NCBI GenBank assembly: GCA_017634555.1
Contig: JAGBNF010000008.1
Coordinates: forward strand, 1-64,000
Length of the DNA: 64,000 bases
Direction: 5' to 3'
Origin: Eubacterium sp.
Lineage (GTDB): Bacteria; Bacillota; Clostridia; Lachnospirales; Lachnospiraceae
The translations under genes and the position numbers were made by a program. This document shows, piece after piece, positions 18,019 through 26,540 of this stretch (its first letter is position 1; each line of letters begins with the position of its first letter). Below the pieces are notes generated by a model. That model was not told the DNA's origin, did no database searches, and saw only the letters and a list, made by a program, of their open reading frames with translations.

Positions 18019-19983
18019 ATGATACTTTCATGTCAAAACATATCAAAAAGCTTCGGTGACACAGTCATCTTAAAAAATGTGAGCTTCAATATCGAAGAGC
18101 ACGACAAGGCTGCGATCATCGGAATAAACGGAGCAGGCAAGACCACTCTTCTTAAGGTCATCCTCGGACAGCTGTCTCAGAATTCGGGAAATGTGGTAAC
18201 AGGCCGAGACGTCCGCCTGGGCTATCTGTCTCAGCAGGCTGCCGAGCTTCTTGATGCTACCGTTATAGATGCCATGAAGGAAGCCAAATCCTACATCATG
18301 GAAATGGAAAAAAGAATAAGAGCTCTTGAGCAGGAAATGAAGGACAAGGAAGGCGACGAGCTTGCAAACATCCTCGAAACCTACAACCGTCTTACAACTC
18401 GTTACGACAGAGAAAACGGCTATGCTTACGAAAGCGAGATTACCGGTGTACTCAAGGGTCTCGGCTTCAGCACAGCTGATTATGACAGACATATAAATAC
18501 ACTTTCCGGAGGTCAGAAGATGCGTATAGCCCTCGGACGACTGCTCCTCTCCCATCCGGATATAATAATCCTCGATGAGCCGACCAACCATCTGGACATG
18601 CCGTCCATCACATGGCTTGAAGGCTTCCTGGCGTCCTATCCGGGTGCTGTCATTGTTGTCAGCCACGACAGATATTTCATCGACAGGATATCCAACAAAA
18701 TCATCGAGATTGATCAGGGCGTATCCCGTGTATATAACGGAAGCTACTCCTACTACAGCGAGGAGAAGGCAAAGATAAGAAAAGCCGAGCTGAACGCCTA
18801 CCTCAAGCAGCAGGCTGAGATTCAGCACGAGCAGGCCGTTATCACAAAGCTTAAGCAGTTCAACCGAGAGAAGTCAATAAAGCGTGCCGAGAGCCGCGAG
18901 AAAAAGCTGGAGAAGATCGAGCTTATCGATAAGCCGACAGAGGCAAGAACCGACATGCGTCTCAAGCTCTCTCCTGTCACCGAATCCGGTGAGGATGTTC
19001 TCCATGTAGAGAACCTGTCCAAAAGCTTCGGAACCAACAGACTTTTCAGTGATATCGAGCTTGATATCAAACGCGGTGATCACATCGCACTCATCGGCGG
19101 TAACGGAACAGGAAAAACAACAATCCTCAAGATCATCAACCGTATGGAATCCAAGGACAGCGGAACCATTACACTGGACTCCCGCGTAAAGGTCGGTTAC
19201 TTCGATCAGGAACATCACGATCTTGATCCGAATAAGACCATCTTCGACGAGATGTCGGATTCCTTCCCGGACATGAATAATACAAAGATAAGAAATGTGC
19301 TGGCAGCCTTTCTTTTCACCGGCGAGGATGTATTTAAAAAGATAAGCGAGCTTTCGGGAGGTGAGCGCGGACGTCTGTCACTTGCAAAGCTCATGCTTTC
19401 CCCGGCTAACTTCCTCATCCTCGATGAGCCGACTAACCATCTGGATATTCCTTCAAAGGAAATCCTCGAGGATGCACTGTCAGGTTATACCGGAACAATA
19501 CTCACCGTCAGCCACGACAGATATTTCATCAATAAGGTGGCAACCGGAATCATCGAGCTTCGTAACAAGGTTCTTACGGTTTATAAAGGAAATTATGATT
19601 TCTATGAAGAAAACCGTGATAAAATGTATGAGCTCCAGAACAAGGATAATGAAAATGCCGATACAGGCCTAAACGTTACACGTCAGGGCTTCTCAGTCGT
19701 ATCCACAGAGGATTATGCAAGAGAGAACAAGAAATCCTCAAAGGCAGAATACGAAAGCAGCAAAGCCGAGTATGCGCGTCAGAGAAAGCTTGCCAGTGAC
19801 CTGAAGAAGGTTGAGTCAGGAATCGAAAGATGTGAGACACGTATCAGTGAGATTGATGAAGAAATGAATCTTCCTGAGAACGGTTCAAATGTAGCCCTTC
19901 TCACCGAACTCACTGCCGAACGTGAAAAACTTGATAATGAATTACTTGATCTATATGAAAAGTGGGAAGCACTGCAGAGCTAG
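18019..19983 (+). CDS. ABC-F family ATPase (housekeeping, YdiF/Uup-like)
   Basis: Soluble twin-ATPase translation factor predicted to bind the ribosomal E site. Domain 1: GINGAGKTT, LSGGQKMRIALGR, IIILDEPTNHLD. A charged inter-domain linker spans about residues 240-320. Domain 2: GGNGTGKTT, LSGGERGRLSLAK, FLILDEPTNHLD. A C-terminal coiled coil (about 570-654) follows. The 654-residue length and the C-terminal extension suggest the YdiF/Uup branch, not a resistance protein. It starts at the second ATG (18019), ten bases after GGAG. Confidence 0.92.
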   Translation: MILSCQNISKSFGDTVILKNVSFNIEEHDKAAIIGINGAGKTTLLKVILGQLSQNSGNVVTGRDVRLGYLSQQAAELLDATVIDAMKEAKSYIMEMEKRIRALEQEMKDKEGDELANILETYNRLTTRYDRENGYAYESEITGVLKGLGFSTADYDRHINTLSGGQKMRIALGRLLLSHPDIIILDEPTNHLDMPSITWLEGFLASYPGAVIVVSHDRYFIDRISNKIIEIDQGVSRVYNGSYSYYSEEKAKIRKAELNAYLKQQAEIQHEQAVITKLKQFNREKSIKRAESREKKLEKIELIDKPTEARTDMRLKLSPVTESGEDVLHVENLSKSFGTNRLFSDIELDIKRGDHIALIGGNGTGKTTILKIINRMESKDSGTITLDSRVKVGYFDQEHHDLDPNKTIFDEMSDSFPDMNNTKIRNVLAAFLFTGEDVFKKISELSGGERGRLSLAKLMLSPANFLILDEPTNHLDIPSKEILEDALSGYTGTILTVSHDRYFINKVATGIIELRNKVLTVYKGNYDFYEENRDKMYELQNKDNENADTGLNVTRQGFSVVSTEDYARENKKSSKAEYESSKAEYARQRKLASDLKKVESGIERCETRISEIDEEMNLPENGSNVALLTELTAEREKLDNELLDLYEKWEALQS

Positions 19984-20000
19984 TGCTTCCCATATTTTTT
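19964..20000 (+). terminator. intrinsic terminator overlapping the ABC-F stop
   Basis: Stem GGGAAGCACT/AGTGCTTCCC around an eight-base loop containing the stop codon, followed by ATATTTTTT. The last codons of the gene form the 5' arm. Confidence 0.9.
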
Positions 20001-20012
20001 GAATTTATTTAC

Positions 20013-20879
20013 TTATCTTGCAAGAGGAGTAGGTGTAACATCCTTATCTTCCATCTTATCATACTGCTGAGCCAGTCTGTCGATCTCACTCATATTCTTC
20101 ATAACACCTATCTGCGGAAGTTCAAAATTGAATCCGTTCTCCCTCAGGAACTTATGAGCGATCATAAAGGTCATCTCATCAAAGTTTACAAGATACATGT
20201 TATTAACATCCTTTATCATCTCATCAACCGAGTAATATGATTTACCCTGAATTGCCTTGAATATCTGAAGATATGAATTAATAACTATTGTCTTCTGAAC
20301 CGTAAAATCAGATGCTATATCCATCACCGGGAATGCCATAAGATATGCTCTCAGCCAGTCTGTATCAGACTTCAGCCACTCAGCAGGAACACTGTAGTCC
20401 TGTGTCATATCATAGATTTCTTTCTCCCAATAATATGATACATATGACGCATTCATGATTCTCTCAATCTGGTCATCTGTAAGTCTCAGATTATATTTTT
20501 TATTGAACTTTGAAACTATCCTTACTCTCTTACCCGTAGATCTCGTAAGATTGTATCCCTGTCCCTTATTAACTGTCTTCTTTACTTCCTGATATTCAAC
20601 ATTGCTTTCTCTTTCAGTCTTATTCTTCCCCTTCTTGACAAGACTTGAAATTATGGCAAATAAAAATACAACCGGTATGAAGCCCCCGAATGCAGAGAAA
20701 AGTCCTCCTATAGTCACCGCCAGGACTATAAAAAGAATCGTTGCCGGAAAAAGCAGAAACAAACCTGCTATAAGCTTTGGAAGTGTACCAAGTGCTCCCT
20801 TCATCTTTCTTCTTACTCCGGGATCATTCTTTCCCGAGACAAGATACCAGCATATTGCTATAAATAAAACTGTTGCCAT
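20013..20879 (-). CDS. membrane protein of unknown function in the two-component operon
   Basis: Not recognised. 288 residues with an N-terminal hydrophobic segment (1-13), two further transmembrane segments (about 33-55 and 63-85), a Lys-rich cytosolic linker, then a soluble alpha-helical domain (about 105-288). The soluble part has NLRLTDDQIERIMNASYVS and no catalytic motif I can name. It lies 61 bases downstream of the histidine kinase gene and may be the end of the DUF4342-regulator-kinase operon. Confidence 0.72.
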   Translation of the reverse strand: MATVLFIAICWYLVSGKNDPGVRRKMKGALGTLPKLIAGLFLLFPATILFIVLAVTIGGLFSAFGGFIPVVFLFAIISSLVKKGKNKTERESNVEYQEVKKTVNKGQGYNLTRSTGKRVRIVSKFNKKYNLRLTDDQIERIMNASYVSYYWEKEIYDMTQDYSVPAEWLKSDTDWLRAYLMAFPVMDIASDFTVQKTIVINSYLQIFKAIQGKSYYSVDEMIKDVNNMYLVNFDEMTFMIAHKFLRENGFNFELPQIGVMKNMSEIDRLAQQYDKMEDKDVTPTPLAR

Positions 20880-20940
20880 TTATAAACCTTTCACTATAAT
20901 CACTACGTTATCGCATAACTAACAAAGTATATCACATTAC

Positions 20941-22314
20941 TTATTCCAATACAATGCGGATACGGGTTCCGAGTTCTGTTCTTGAAAGTATTTCGAAGTG
21001 TCCGTTATGCTTATCGACAATCCACTTTGCGATGGAAAGTCCAAGTCCAGTACCCTTAATCTCACGGGTTTCATCGGATCTGTAGAAACGTTCGAACATA
21101 TGCTGTACATCCGCTTCCGCCATACCGATTCCGGTATCCTGTACCTGCAGATATATCTGTCCCTTTTCGTTTCTTCCGATTGCAAGCTTTATCTCGTCCT
21201 TCTTCTCCGTATACTTTGCTGCATTGTCTATAAGAATTCTTACTGCCTGCTTGAGAAGCGTCTGATCCGCATTTATACGAAGCTCCTCTTCCGGTGCCTT
21301 ATACTTATAAATGTGGTTCTCATCGATCATGAGAGACTCCTCGTAAATCTCCTGCATCATATCATTAAGCGACATATCTTCCTTCTTCAGGATTGTCTTA
21401 CCGCTGTCACCTCGTGCAAGGAACAGAAGCTGTTCTACAAGCTTGTTCATATGATCCGCTTCATGTACGATAGCATGAATAGATTCATCAAGAACCTCTT
21501 CATCCTCACGTCCCCATCTCTCAAGCATATTTGCATATCCCTGAATTACTGCGATAGGAGTACGCAGCTCATGGGATGCATCATTTACGAATCTTGCCTG
21601 CTGCTGATAGGTTTCCTTCATTCTGATAAGAAGGTTGTTTACAGCCGCTTCTATACCTTCAAGATCCTTATCCTTAAACGAAAGAGGTGCCTCCTCTCCC
21701 GGATGGATACTCTCGATTGCAGACTCGATTTCCAGATACTTACTTCCGTCAGAAAGCGTAAGTCTGTTCAGCTTATCTGCCTTAACAGCAATATCATTGA
21801 TAGGCTTGAGTGTCTTTCTGATCTTTCTGTTTTCACCAAAGAGTCCGAATACGATGGTCATATTCTGAAAAACGAAAAGGACTATCATAGCTTCTATCAG
21901 GTATGTGAAATCAGGGAACATTTTTGCTCTCACAATTTCCTTACCGTCAAGATCCCATACAACATATTCACTGTCACCGATACCGGTTTCTGAAATGATA
22001 GCTCTTGATCTTTGAATATCAAAACCATCCTTCGTCTGAGATTCCTTCATATATCCCCAACCGCAGCTCATGAATACAAGAACTATGATATGCTCCCAGA
22101 AGTACAGCTTCATCTTCTTTCTTACAAGCTGCCAATGGATTTTTCTCGTGATCGATGACATTCTCTTCTTAGCCGTCTTCTTGGAGGATCCCTGTTCAGT
22201 TGTTTCTTCCGGCTCGGATACTTCGATTATCTGATTATCCCCGGAAAACTTCTTTAATTCGGCTGCATCAACAACCTCGATATTTTCAATCTCTTTTGTC
22301 TTTACAGAACTCAT
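20941..22314 (-). CDS. sensor histidine kinase (CiaH/ArlS-like)
   Basis: Membrane sensor kinase. After a cytosolic N-terminal extension (about 1-65) there are two transmembrane helices (about 72-92 and 135-155) flanking a short extracytoplasmic loop, then HAMP-like and catalytic regions. Motifs: phospho-acceptor FVNDASHELRTPIAVI, N-box ILIDNAAKYT, G1 DTGIGM, F-box FERFYR, G2 GTGLGLSIA. The start is the ATG complementary to 22312-22314 (RBS AGAGGAAAC); an upstream in-frame ATG at 22332 lacks one. Pairs with the regulator just upstream. Confidence 0.93.
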   Translation of the reverse strand: MSSVKTKEIENIEVVDAAELKKFSGDNQIIEVSEPEETTEQGSSKKTAKKRMSSITRKIHWQLVRKKMKLYFWEHIIVLVFMSCGWGYMKESQTKDGFDIQRSRAIISETGIGDSEYVVWDLDGKEIVRAKMFPDFTYLIEAMIVLFVFQNMTIVFGLFGENRKIRKTLKPINDIAVKADKLNRLTLSDGSKYLEIESAIESIHPGEEAPLSFKDKDLEGIEAAVNNLLIRMKETYQQQARFVNDASHELRTPIAVIQGYANMLERWGREDEEVLDESIHAIVHEADHMNKLVEQLLFLARGDSGKTILKKEDMSLNDMMQEIYEESLMIDENHIYKYKAPEEELRINADQTLLKQAVRILIDNAAKYTEKKDEIKLAIGRNEKGQIYLQVQDTGIGMAEADVQHMFERFYRSDETREIKGTGLGLSIAKWIVDKHNGHFEILSRTELGTRIRIVLE

Positions 22315-22373
22315 ATTGTTTCCTCTTAGCAACAGGCTGAATTACTGCCCCGATCCTTCTATAATACGATAAC

Positions 22374-22404
22374 GCAGGTGCCAAAACTGAATTCTGACAC
22401 CTGC
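22374..22404 (-). promoter_or_regulatory. hairpin between response regulator and kinase genes
   Basis: GCAGGTG pairs with CACCTGC around a 17-base loop, immediately after the response-regulator stop. No U tract follows. It may stabilise the upstream message or set the regulator:kinase ratio (inference). Confidence 0.4.
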
Positions 22405-22410
22405 TGTTTA

Positions 22411-23133
22411 TTATCCTTCGCTCTTAATTACGTATCCCACACCTCTTACAGTCTGGATCATTTTAACACCGTACTCATCATCTATTTTCGAACGCAGATA
22501 TCTTATATATACATCGATAACATTTGTCTCTCCTACATAATCATATCCGCATACCTTTTCCAGGAGGGTATCTCTCGACAGTACAATGTCCATATTCTGA
22601 AGCAGTGTCTGGAGCATAAGGAACTCTCTGTTTGTGAGTTCTATCAGATGTCCGTCATACTTTACCTCATGTCTCGGAATACTGAGTACAAGCTTCTCCC
22701 ATTTCAGGATTCCTTCATCCTTTGCTCCGGCTCCGTCACTCTGAGCTCCGACTCCCGCAGCACCTGCTGCAGTACCGTGAAGCTTAAGTGCAACTCTGAT
22801 TCTTGCCAGAAGCTCTTCGATTGCGAAAGGCTTTGTAATATAGTCAACCGCTCCCGCATCAAGTCCCGAAACCTTATCCATTACCGCATCTCTCGCAGTA
22901 AGCAGAATAACGGGAACTGACTTTTCTCTCGAAAGCCTTCTCATAACCTCAAGTCCGTTAAGCTCCGGAAGCATTATATCAAGAAGTATAAGGTCATAAT
23001 CGTTTTCCAGTGCCATCTCCAGTGCCTCGCGGCCGTTACCGGATTTGCTGACCTCATATCCGTCATGTTTTAATTCAAGCTCTATAAATCTAGCAAGCTT
23101 TTCCTCATCCTCAACTACCAGTAAATGTGACAT
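22411..23133 (-). CDS. OmpR-family response regulator
   Basis: DNA-binding partner of the kinase. Receiver domain: VVEDEEK acidic pair, phospho-acceptor aspartate in DLILLDIMLPEL, threonine in LLTAR and lysine in YITKPF. A winged-helix domain follows (TNREFLMLQTLLQ, RYLRSKID, VRGVGYVIK). The inter-domain linker is unusually long and Ala/Gly-rich (HGTAAGAAGVGAQSDGAGAK). The start is the ATG complementary to 23131-23133, eight bases after AGGAG, giving 240 residues; an upstream in-frame ATG at 23166 precedes the RBS. Confidence 0.95.
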   Translation of the reverse strand: MSHLLVVEDEEKLARFIELELKHDGYEVSKSGNGREALEMALENDYDLILLDIMLPELNGLEVMRRLSREKSVPVILLTARDAVMDKVSGLDAGAVDYITKPFAIEELLARIRVALKLHGTAAGAAGVGAQSDGAGAKDEGILKWEKLVLSIPRHEVKYDGHLIELTNREFLMLQTLLQNMDIVLSRDTLLEKVCGYDYVGETNVIDVYIRYLRSKIDDEYGVKMIQTVRGVGYVIKSEG

Positions 23134-23174
23134 ATCACCCACTCCTATCCATATCAGTTTGTTCACGTATCATT

Positions 23175-23702
23175 TTACAGCTTATCGAATTTTTCCTTTA
23201 CGTAGTCTGCCGCATCTGCTGCCTTTCCGATAAGCTTATTTGCTTCTCTCATTTCATCTCTTCCGACCAGTGTATATCTAACACCGAAGAAAAGGGAAAC
23301 TATGATCACAACAATACTTATATGCCATGCAAATATCATTATGAATGCCAAAACCCAAAGAGGAATCTTCATAAACTCCTCATTCTTATGAGTAATGCTC
23401 AAAGAATTATTCTTAAGTGTATCAATGATGATACACCAGAGATGTCTGAACTTGCTTCCAAAGGATCTTGATGTTTCTCTGTCATAACGCTCAACCTTAT
23501 CCTTTACATTTTCAAAGGTTGTATGCTCTTCGGCATTGGTTGTAACCACAACCTGCTCAGGTGCTTTAACACTGCCCTTTTTCTCAAGATATACCATGGC
23601 ATCAAGAAGATCTCCGTCACACGCCTTAAGTGCAGCTGCAGCTTCTTCAAGTGATACATTTGCTCTGTTTTTTAACTTTTGGACTTTTTCAAGCTCATCC
23701 AT
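23175..23702 (-). CDS. DUF4342 / UBA-like domain membrane protein
   Basis: The N-terminal 45 residues (EKVQKLKNRANVSLEEAAAALKACDGDLLDAMVYLEKKG) resemble a UBA/EF-Ts N-terminal fold. After a charged linker comes a membrane segment (about residues 118-142) within a region resembling DUF4342. Role unknown. It begins the operon that continues with the OmpR-type regulator and kinase, so it may be a co-regulated accessory. The second ATG (23702) is preferred for its eight-base spacing from GGGG; the ATG at 23708 is too close. Confidence 0.78.
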   Translation of the reverse strand: MDELEKVQKLKNRANVSLEEAAAALKACDGDLLDAMVYLEKKGSVKAPEQVVVTTNAEEHTTFENVKDKVERYDRETSRSFGSKFRHLWCIIIDTLKNNSLSITHKNEEFMKIPLWVLAFIMIFAWHISIVVIIVSLFFGVRYTLVGRDEMREANKLIGKAADAADYVKEKFDKL

Positions 23703-23715
23703 TTGCATTTCCCCG

Positions 23716-23788
23716 CTTTCTCAAATGATAACGTTCAAACTGATGCTACCAATATATCAGCATCATATTAAACCGTCTTTTGAGAAAG
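23716..23788 (-). promoter_or_regulatory. nested inverted repeats upstream of the DUF4342 operon
   Basis: Ten-base perfect arms CTTTCTCAAA (23716-23725) and TTTGAGAAAG (23779-23788) enclose a second inverted repeat GATGCT/AGCATC (23742-23763). It lies directly upstream of the ribosome binding site. It could be a structured leader RNA or an operator array. No clear promoter was assigned. Confidence 0.4.
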
Positions 23789-23863
23789 ATTAAAATTAGA
23801 TTAAATCACCTTCTATATTCTATAGCAAACCATGTCAAAATTCAATCTGTGTACGCCTTTGCC

Positions 23864-25120
23864 TTATCTTTCATCCAGTACCTGGAAGATGATAAATTTC
23901 AGATAATAAGATACTTCATCGCCTGCCCAGAGTATCGGATGATCCGGTGCCTGCGTACGGAATTCAATCTGTCTGATTCTCTTATGTGCTGCCTTTGCAG
24001 CCTGTGCGATAACCTCTGAGAAAAGCTGCTGATCCATAAAATGTGAGCATGAACATGTGGCAAAATATCCGCCCGGCTTAACAAGCTTCAGGCCTCTGAT
24101 ATTTATCTCACGATATCCCTTTGCTGCCTTCTTTATGGTATCTCGTGATTTTGTAAATGCCGGAGGATCGAGTATCACCACATCGTACTGTCTTCCCTCT
24201 TCCACATATTTCGGAAGCAGGTCAAGTACATCCGCACAAGTAAATGTCATCCTGTCGGTAACACCGTTAAGCTCCGCATTTCTCCTTGCTTCATCGATTG
24301 CAAGCTCGGAAACATCAACTGCTTCAACCTCTCCTGCACCTCCCACAGCCGCATTAAGCGCGAAGGATCCGGTATGTGTAAAGCAGTCAAGCACTGTGAC
24401 AGGTGAATCCTTCGCAGCCCCTTTACTGAGGCGTCTGCAAAGCTCCTGTACTGCCATCCTGTTTCCCTTCTGATCCAGGAAGAATCCTGTCTTCTGTCCG
24501 TTAACTATATCCACATGATACTTAACGCCGTTCTCGGTTATGGTGACATCAGTATCAAACTCTTCACCTATAAATCCCTTGGCACGTTCCATACCTTCCT
24601 TATGGCGTACTTTCGCATCACTTCTCTCATAAACACCGCGGATCCGGATACCATCCTGCGCCATAAGCTCCTTCAGGATTTCAATTATCCTTTCCTTAAG
24701 AAGATCTATTCCAAGTGCAAGGCTCTCCACAACAAGAACATCTTCGTATTTATCGATTACAAGTCCCGGAAGAAAATCAGCTTCTCCGAAAATAACTCTG
24801 CATGAGGATGTATCGATAACAGCCTTTCTATATTCCCAGGCCGCCTTTACTCTCTTATAAAGAAAGGCATCGTTCATCTCCTCCTCAGGATTACGTGTAA
24901 GCATTCTTACGGTAATCTTCGACTTTGTATTGATGAAGCCCCATCCCATAGGATAGCCGTCAAAATCCTCCACCTTCAGAATATTTCCGTTTTCATATAT
25001 ACCGTCGATCCTGTCGATCTCATTATCGTATATCCAGCTTCCGCCTGCTTTGATCGTGCGGCCTTCACCCTTCTTCAGGATAAGGACTGCTTCGCATACG
25101 TTGCTCTTCATTATATCCAT
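23864..25120 (-). CDS. class I rRNA methyltransferase, RlmI/YwbD-like
   Basis: SAM-dependent RNA methyltransferase of the RlmI/RlmK family. An N-terminal PUA-like domain (AVLILKKGEGRTIKAGGSWIYDNEID), an EEHUB-like centre and a Rossmann methyltransferase domain with VLDCFTHTGSFALNA (SAM site) and LDPPAFTKS. The cysteine motif ATCSCSHFM fits a 5-methylcytosine methyltransferase. 418 residues; an ATG three codons in is an alternative start. The RNA target is inferred from the family only. Confidence 0.88.
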   Translation of the reverse strand: MDIMKSNVCEAVLILKKGEGRTIKAGGSWIYDNEIDRIDGIYENGNILKVEDFDGYPMGWGFINTKSKITVRMLTRNPEEEMNDAFLYKRVKAAWEYRKAVIDTSSCRVIFGEADFLPGLVIDKYEDVLVVESLALGIDLLKERIIEILKELMAQDGIRIRGVYERSDAKVRHKEGMERAKGFIGEEFDTDVTITENGVKYHVDIVNGQKTGFFLDQKGNRMAVQELCRRLSKGAAKDSPVTVLDCFTHTGSFALNAAVGGAGEVEAVDVSELAIDEARRNAELNGVTDRMTFTCADVLDLLPKYVEEGRQYDVVILDPPAFTKSRDTIKKAAKGYREINIRGLKLVKPGGYFATCSCSHFMDQQLFSEVIAQAAKAAHKRIRQIEFRTQAPDHPILWAGDEVSYYLKFIIFQVLDER

Positions 25121-25196
25121 TTTTATGCCTTTCTTATATATTCAGCAAGTCGTATGTCTGTAGGTTGCGTGTCATGGATTCATCACCTACTGACAG

Positions 25197-26540
25197 CTAC
25201 TCCCTCGTGATGTTCCGTACCCACTTATATTTCATATAGTGCTTATACACCGCCGGTATTTTTACGAACTCGTCGAGAGTAAGTATGAATGCTACCACAA
25301 GTACCGGAAGTTTAAGTACGAATGCGCCTATCATTCCCAGAGGAACGACTACGCACCAAAGTGTTATTATATCACACCACATACCAAACTTGGTATCTCC
25401 TCCTGCAGGAAATATTCCGCCGATTATAGTCGAGTTAAGTGAGCCGCCGATAATGTAGTAGGCCTGCATTATCATCATTATCTTCAGAAAGTACAGTGCT
25501 TCTCCCTCAAGGGTTACAAGGTTCAGCAGGATAGGTGTAATGAGAAGCAGAATACCTCCCGATATTGCACCTATAAGGATTGAAAATCTTACAAAGCTTC
25601 CGCCTGCTTTCTTTGAATCCTCAAGCTCATTTCTGCCGAGCATCTGTCCGAGTATGATAGATACACCCGAAGCAACACCCCAACAGAAGCTGGCAACCAT
25701 ACTTCTTACTATACTTGCTATGGAGTTTGCCGCAACCGCATTACTTCCAAGTCTTCCCATGATGACCGAATACATCGTGACACCACCGCCCCAACCAAGC
25801 TGATTGAGAAGAAGCGGAATGGTATATTTCCAATAATCCCTATGAAGTGTTTTATCGCATCTCGAAGGAAATATTGTCTTTCCTATATCCAGTGAGATAC
25901 ATTTCTTCATAAGTATCAGAATGATAACAAATACCGTCTCGAAGATTCTCGCAAGTACCGTTGCAAGTGCGGCACCTTCGATACCCATCTTCGGGAATTT
26001 CCAGAGTCCGAAGATAAGACACGCATTTAACAGGATATTCAGTACTACCGATATGGAACCAATCAATGAGCTGAGTCCCGCTCTGTCGCATATCTTCAGT
26101 ATTCCGAAGTATACCTGCGCGAAGCCTCCGATAACATAAGAAAGCGATACCATTTTAAGATATTTTACACCGCCTTCTATAAGTACCGGATCATCCGTAA
26201 ATATTCTCATTATAAGCCCCGGTGTAAAGGCTGTGGCAAGTGTGAAGATGAGTCCCACAATAAGTGTATATCTCATGGTAACCGCCAGCACTTCCTTAAC
26301 CGTAGCCTTGTCTCCTTTGCCCCAGTACTGCGCCGCCATAACCGAGAGGCCATATATAAACGCCCCGAAGAAGAGGCTGTAAACAAATGCAACCTGTGTT
26401 GCCAGCGACACTGAGGACAGGCTGTCCTGATCCAGAAATCCCAGCATGAAAGCATCAGATGCCGATACCAGTGACATCATCAGATACTGAAATGAAACCG
26501 GAAGAACAACCTTAAATAAATCTCTGTATATCTTTTTCAT
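25197..26540 (-). CDS. MATE family efflux transporter
   Basis: Cation-coupled multidrug/toxin exporter with twelve predicted transmembrane helices in two related halves. The N-terminal half starts FKVVLPVSFQYLMMSLVSASDAFMLGFLDQDSLSSVSLATQ, typical for MATE. It overlaps the stop of the upstream Lsa-like ABC-F gene by four bases (ATGA-type junction), so the two are translationally coupled. The coupling with an antibiotic-resistance-like ABC-F suggests a shared drug-response role (inference). Confidence 0.92.
   Translation of the reverse strand: MKKIYRDLFKVVLPVSFQYLMMSLVSASDAFMLGFLDQDSLSSVSLATQVAFVYSLFFGAFIYGLSVMAAQYWGKGDKATVKEVLAVTMRYTLIVGLIFTLATAFTPGLIMRIFTDDPVLIEGGVKYLKMVSLSYVIGGFAQVYFGILKICDRAGLSSLIGSISVVLNILLNACLIFGLWKFPKMGIEGAALATVLARIFETVFVIILILMKKCISLDIGKTIFPSRCDKTLHRDYWKYTIPLLLNQLGWGGGVTMYSVIMGRLGSNAVAANSIASIVRSMVASFCWGVASGVSIILGQMLGRNELEDSKKAGGSFVRFSILIGAISGGILLLITPILLNLVTLEGEALYFLKIMMIMQAYYIIGGSLNSTIIGGIFPAGGDTKFGMWCDIITLWCVVVPLGMIGAFVLKLPVLVVAFILTLDEFVKIPAVYKHYMKYKWVRNITRE

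Noticed and set aside
23899-24084. Short extra minus-strand frame inside the rlmI-like gene
   Set aside because: It overlaps the methyltransferase domain in another frame and lacks a start context.
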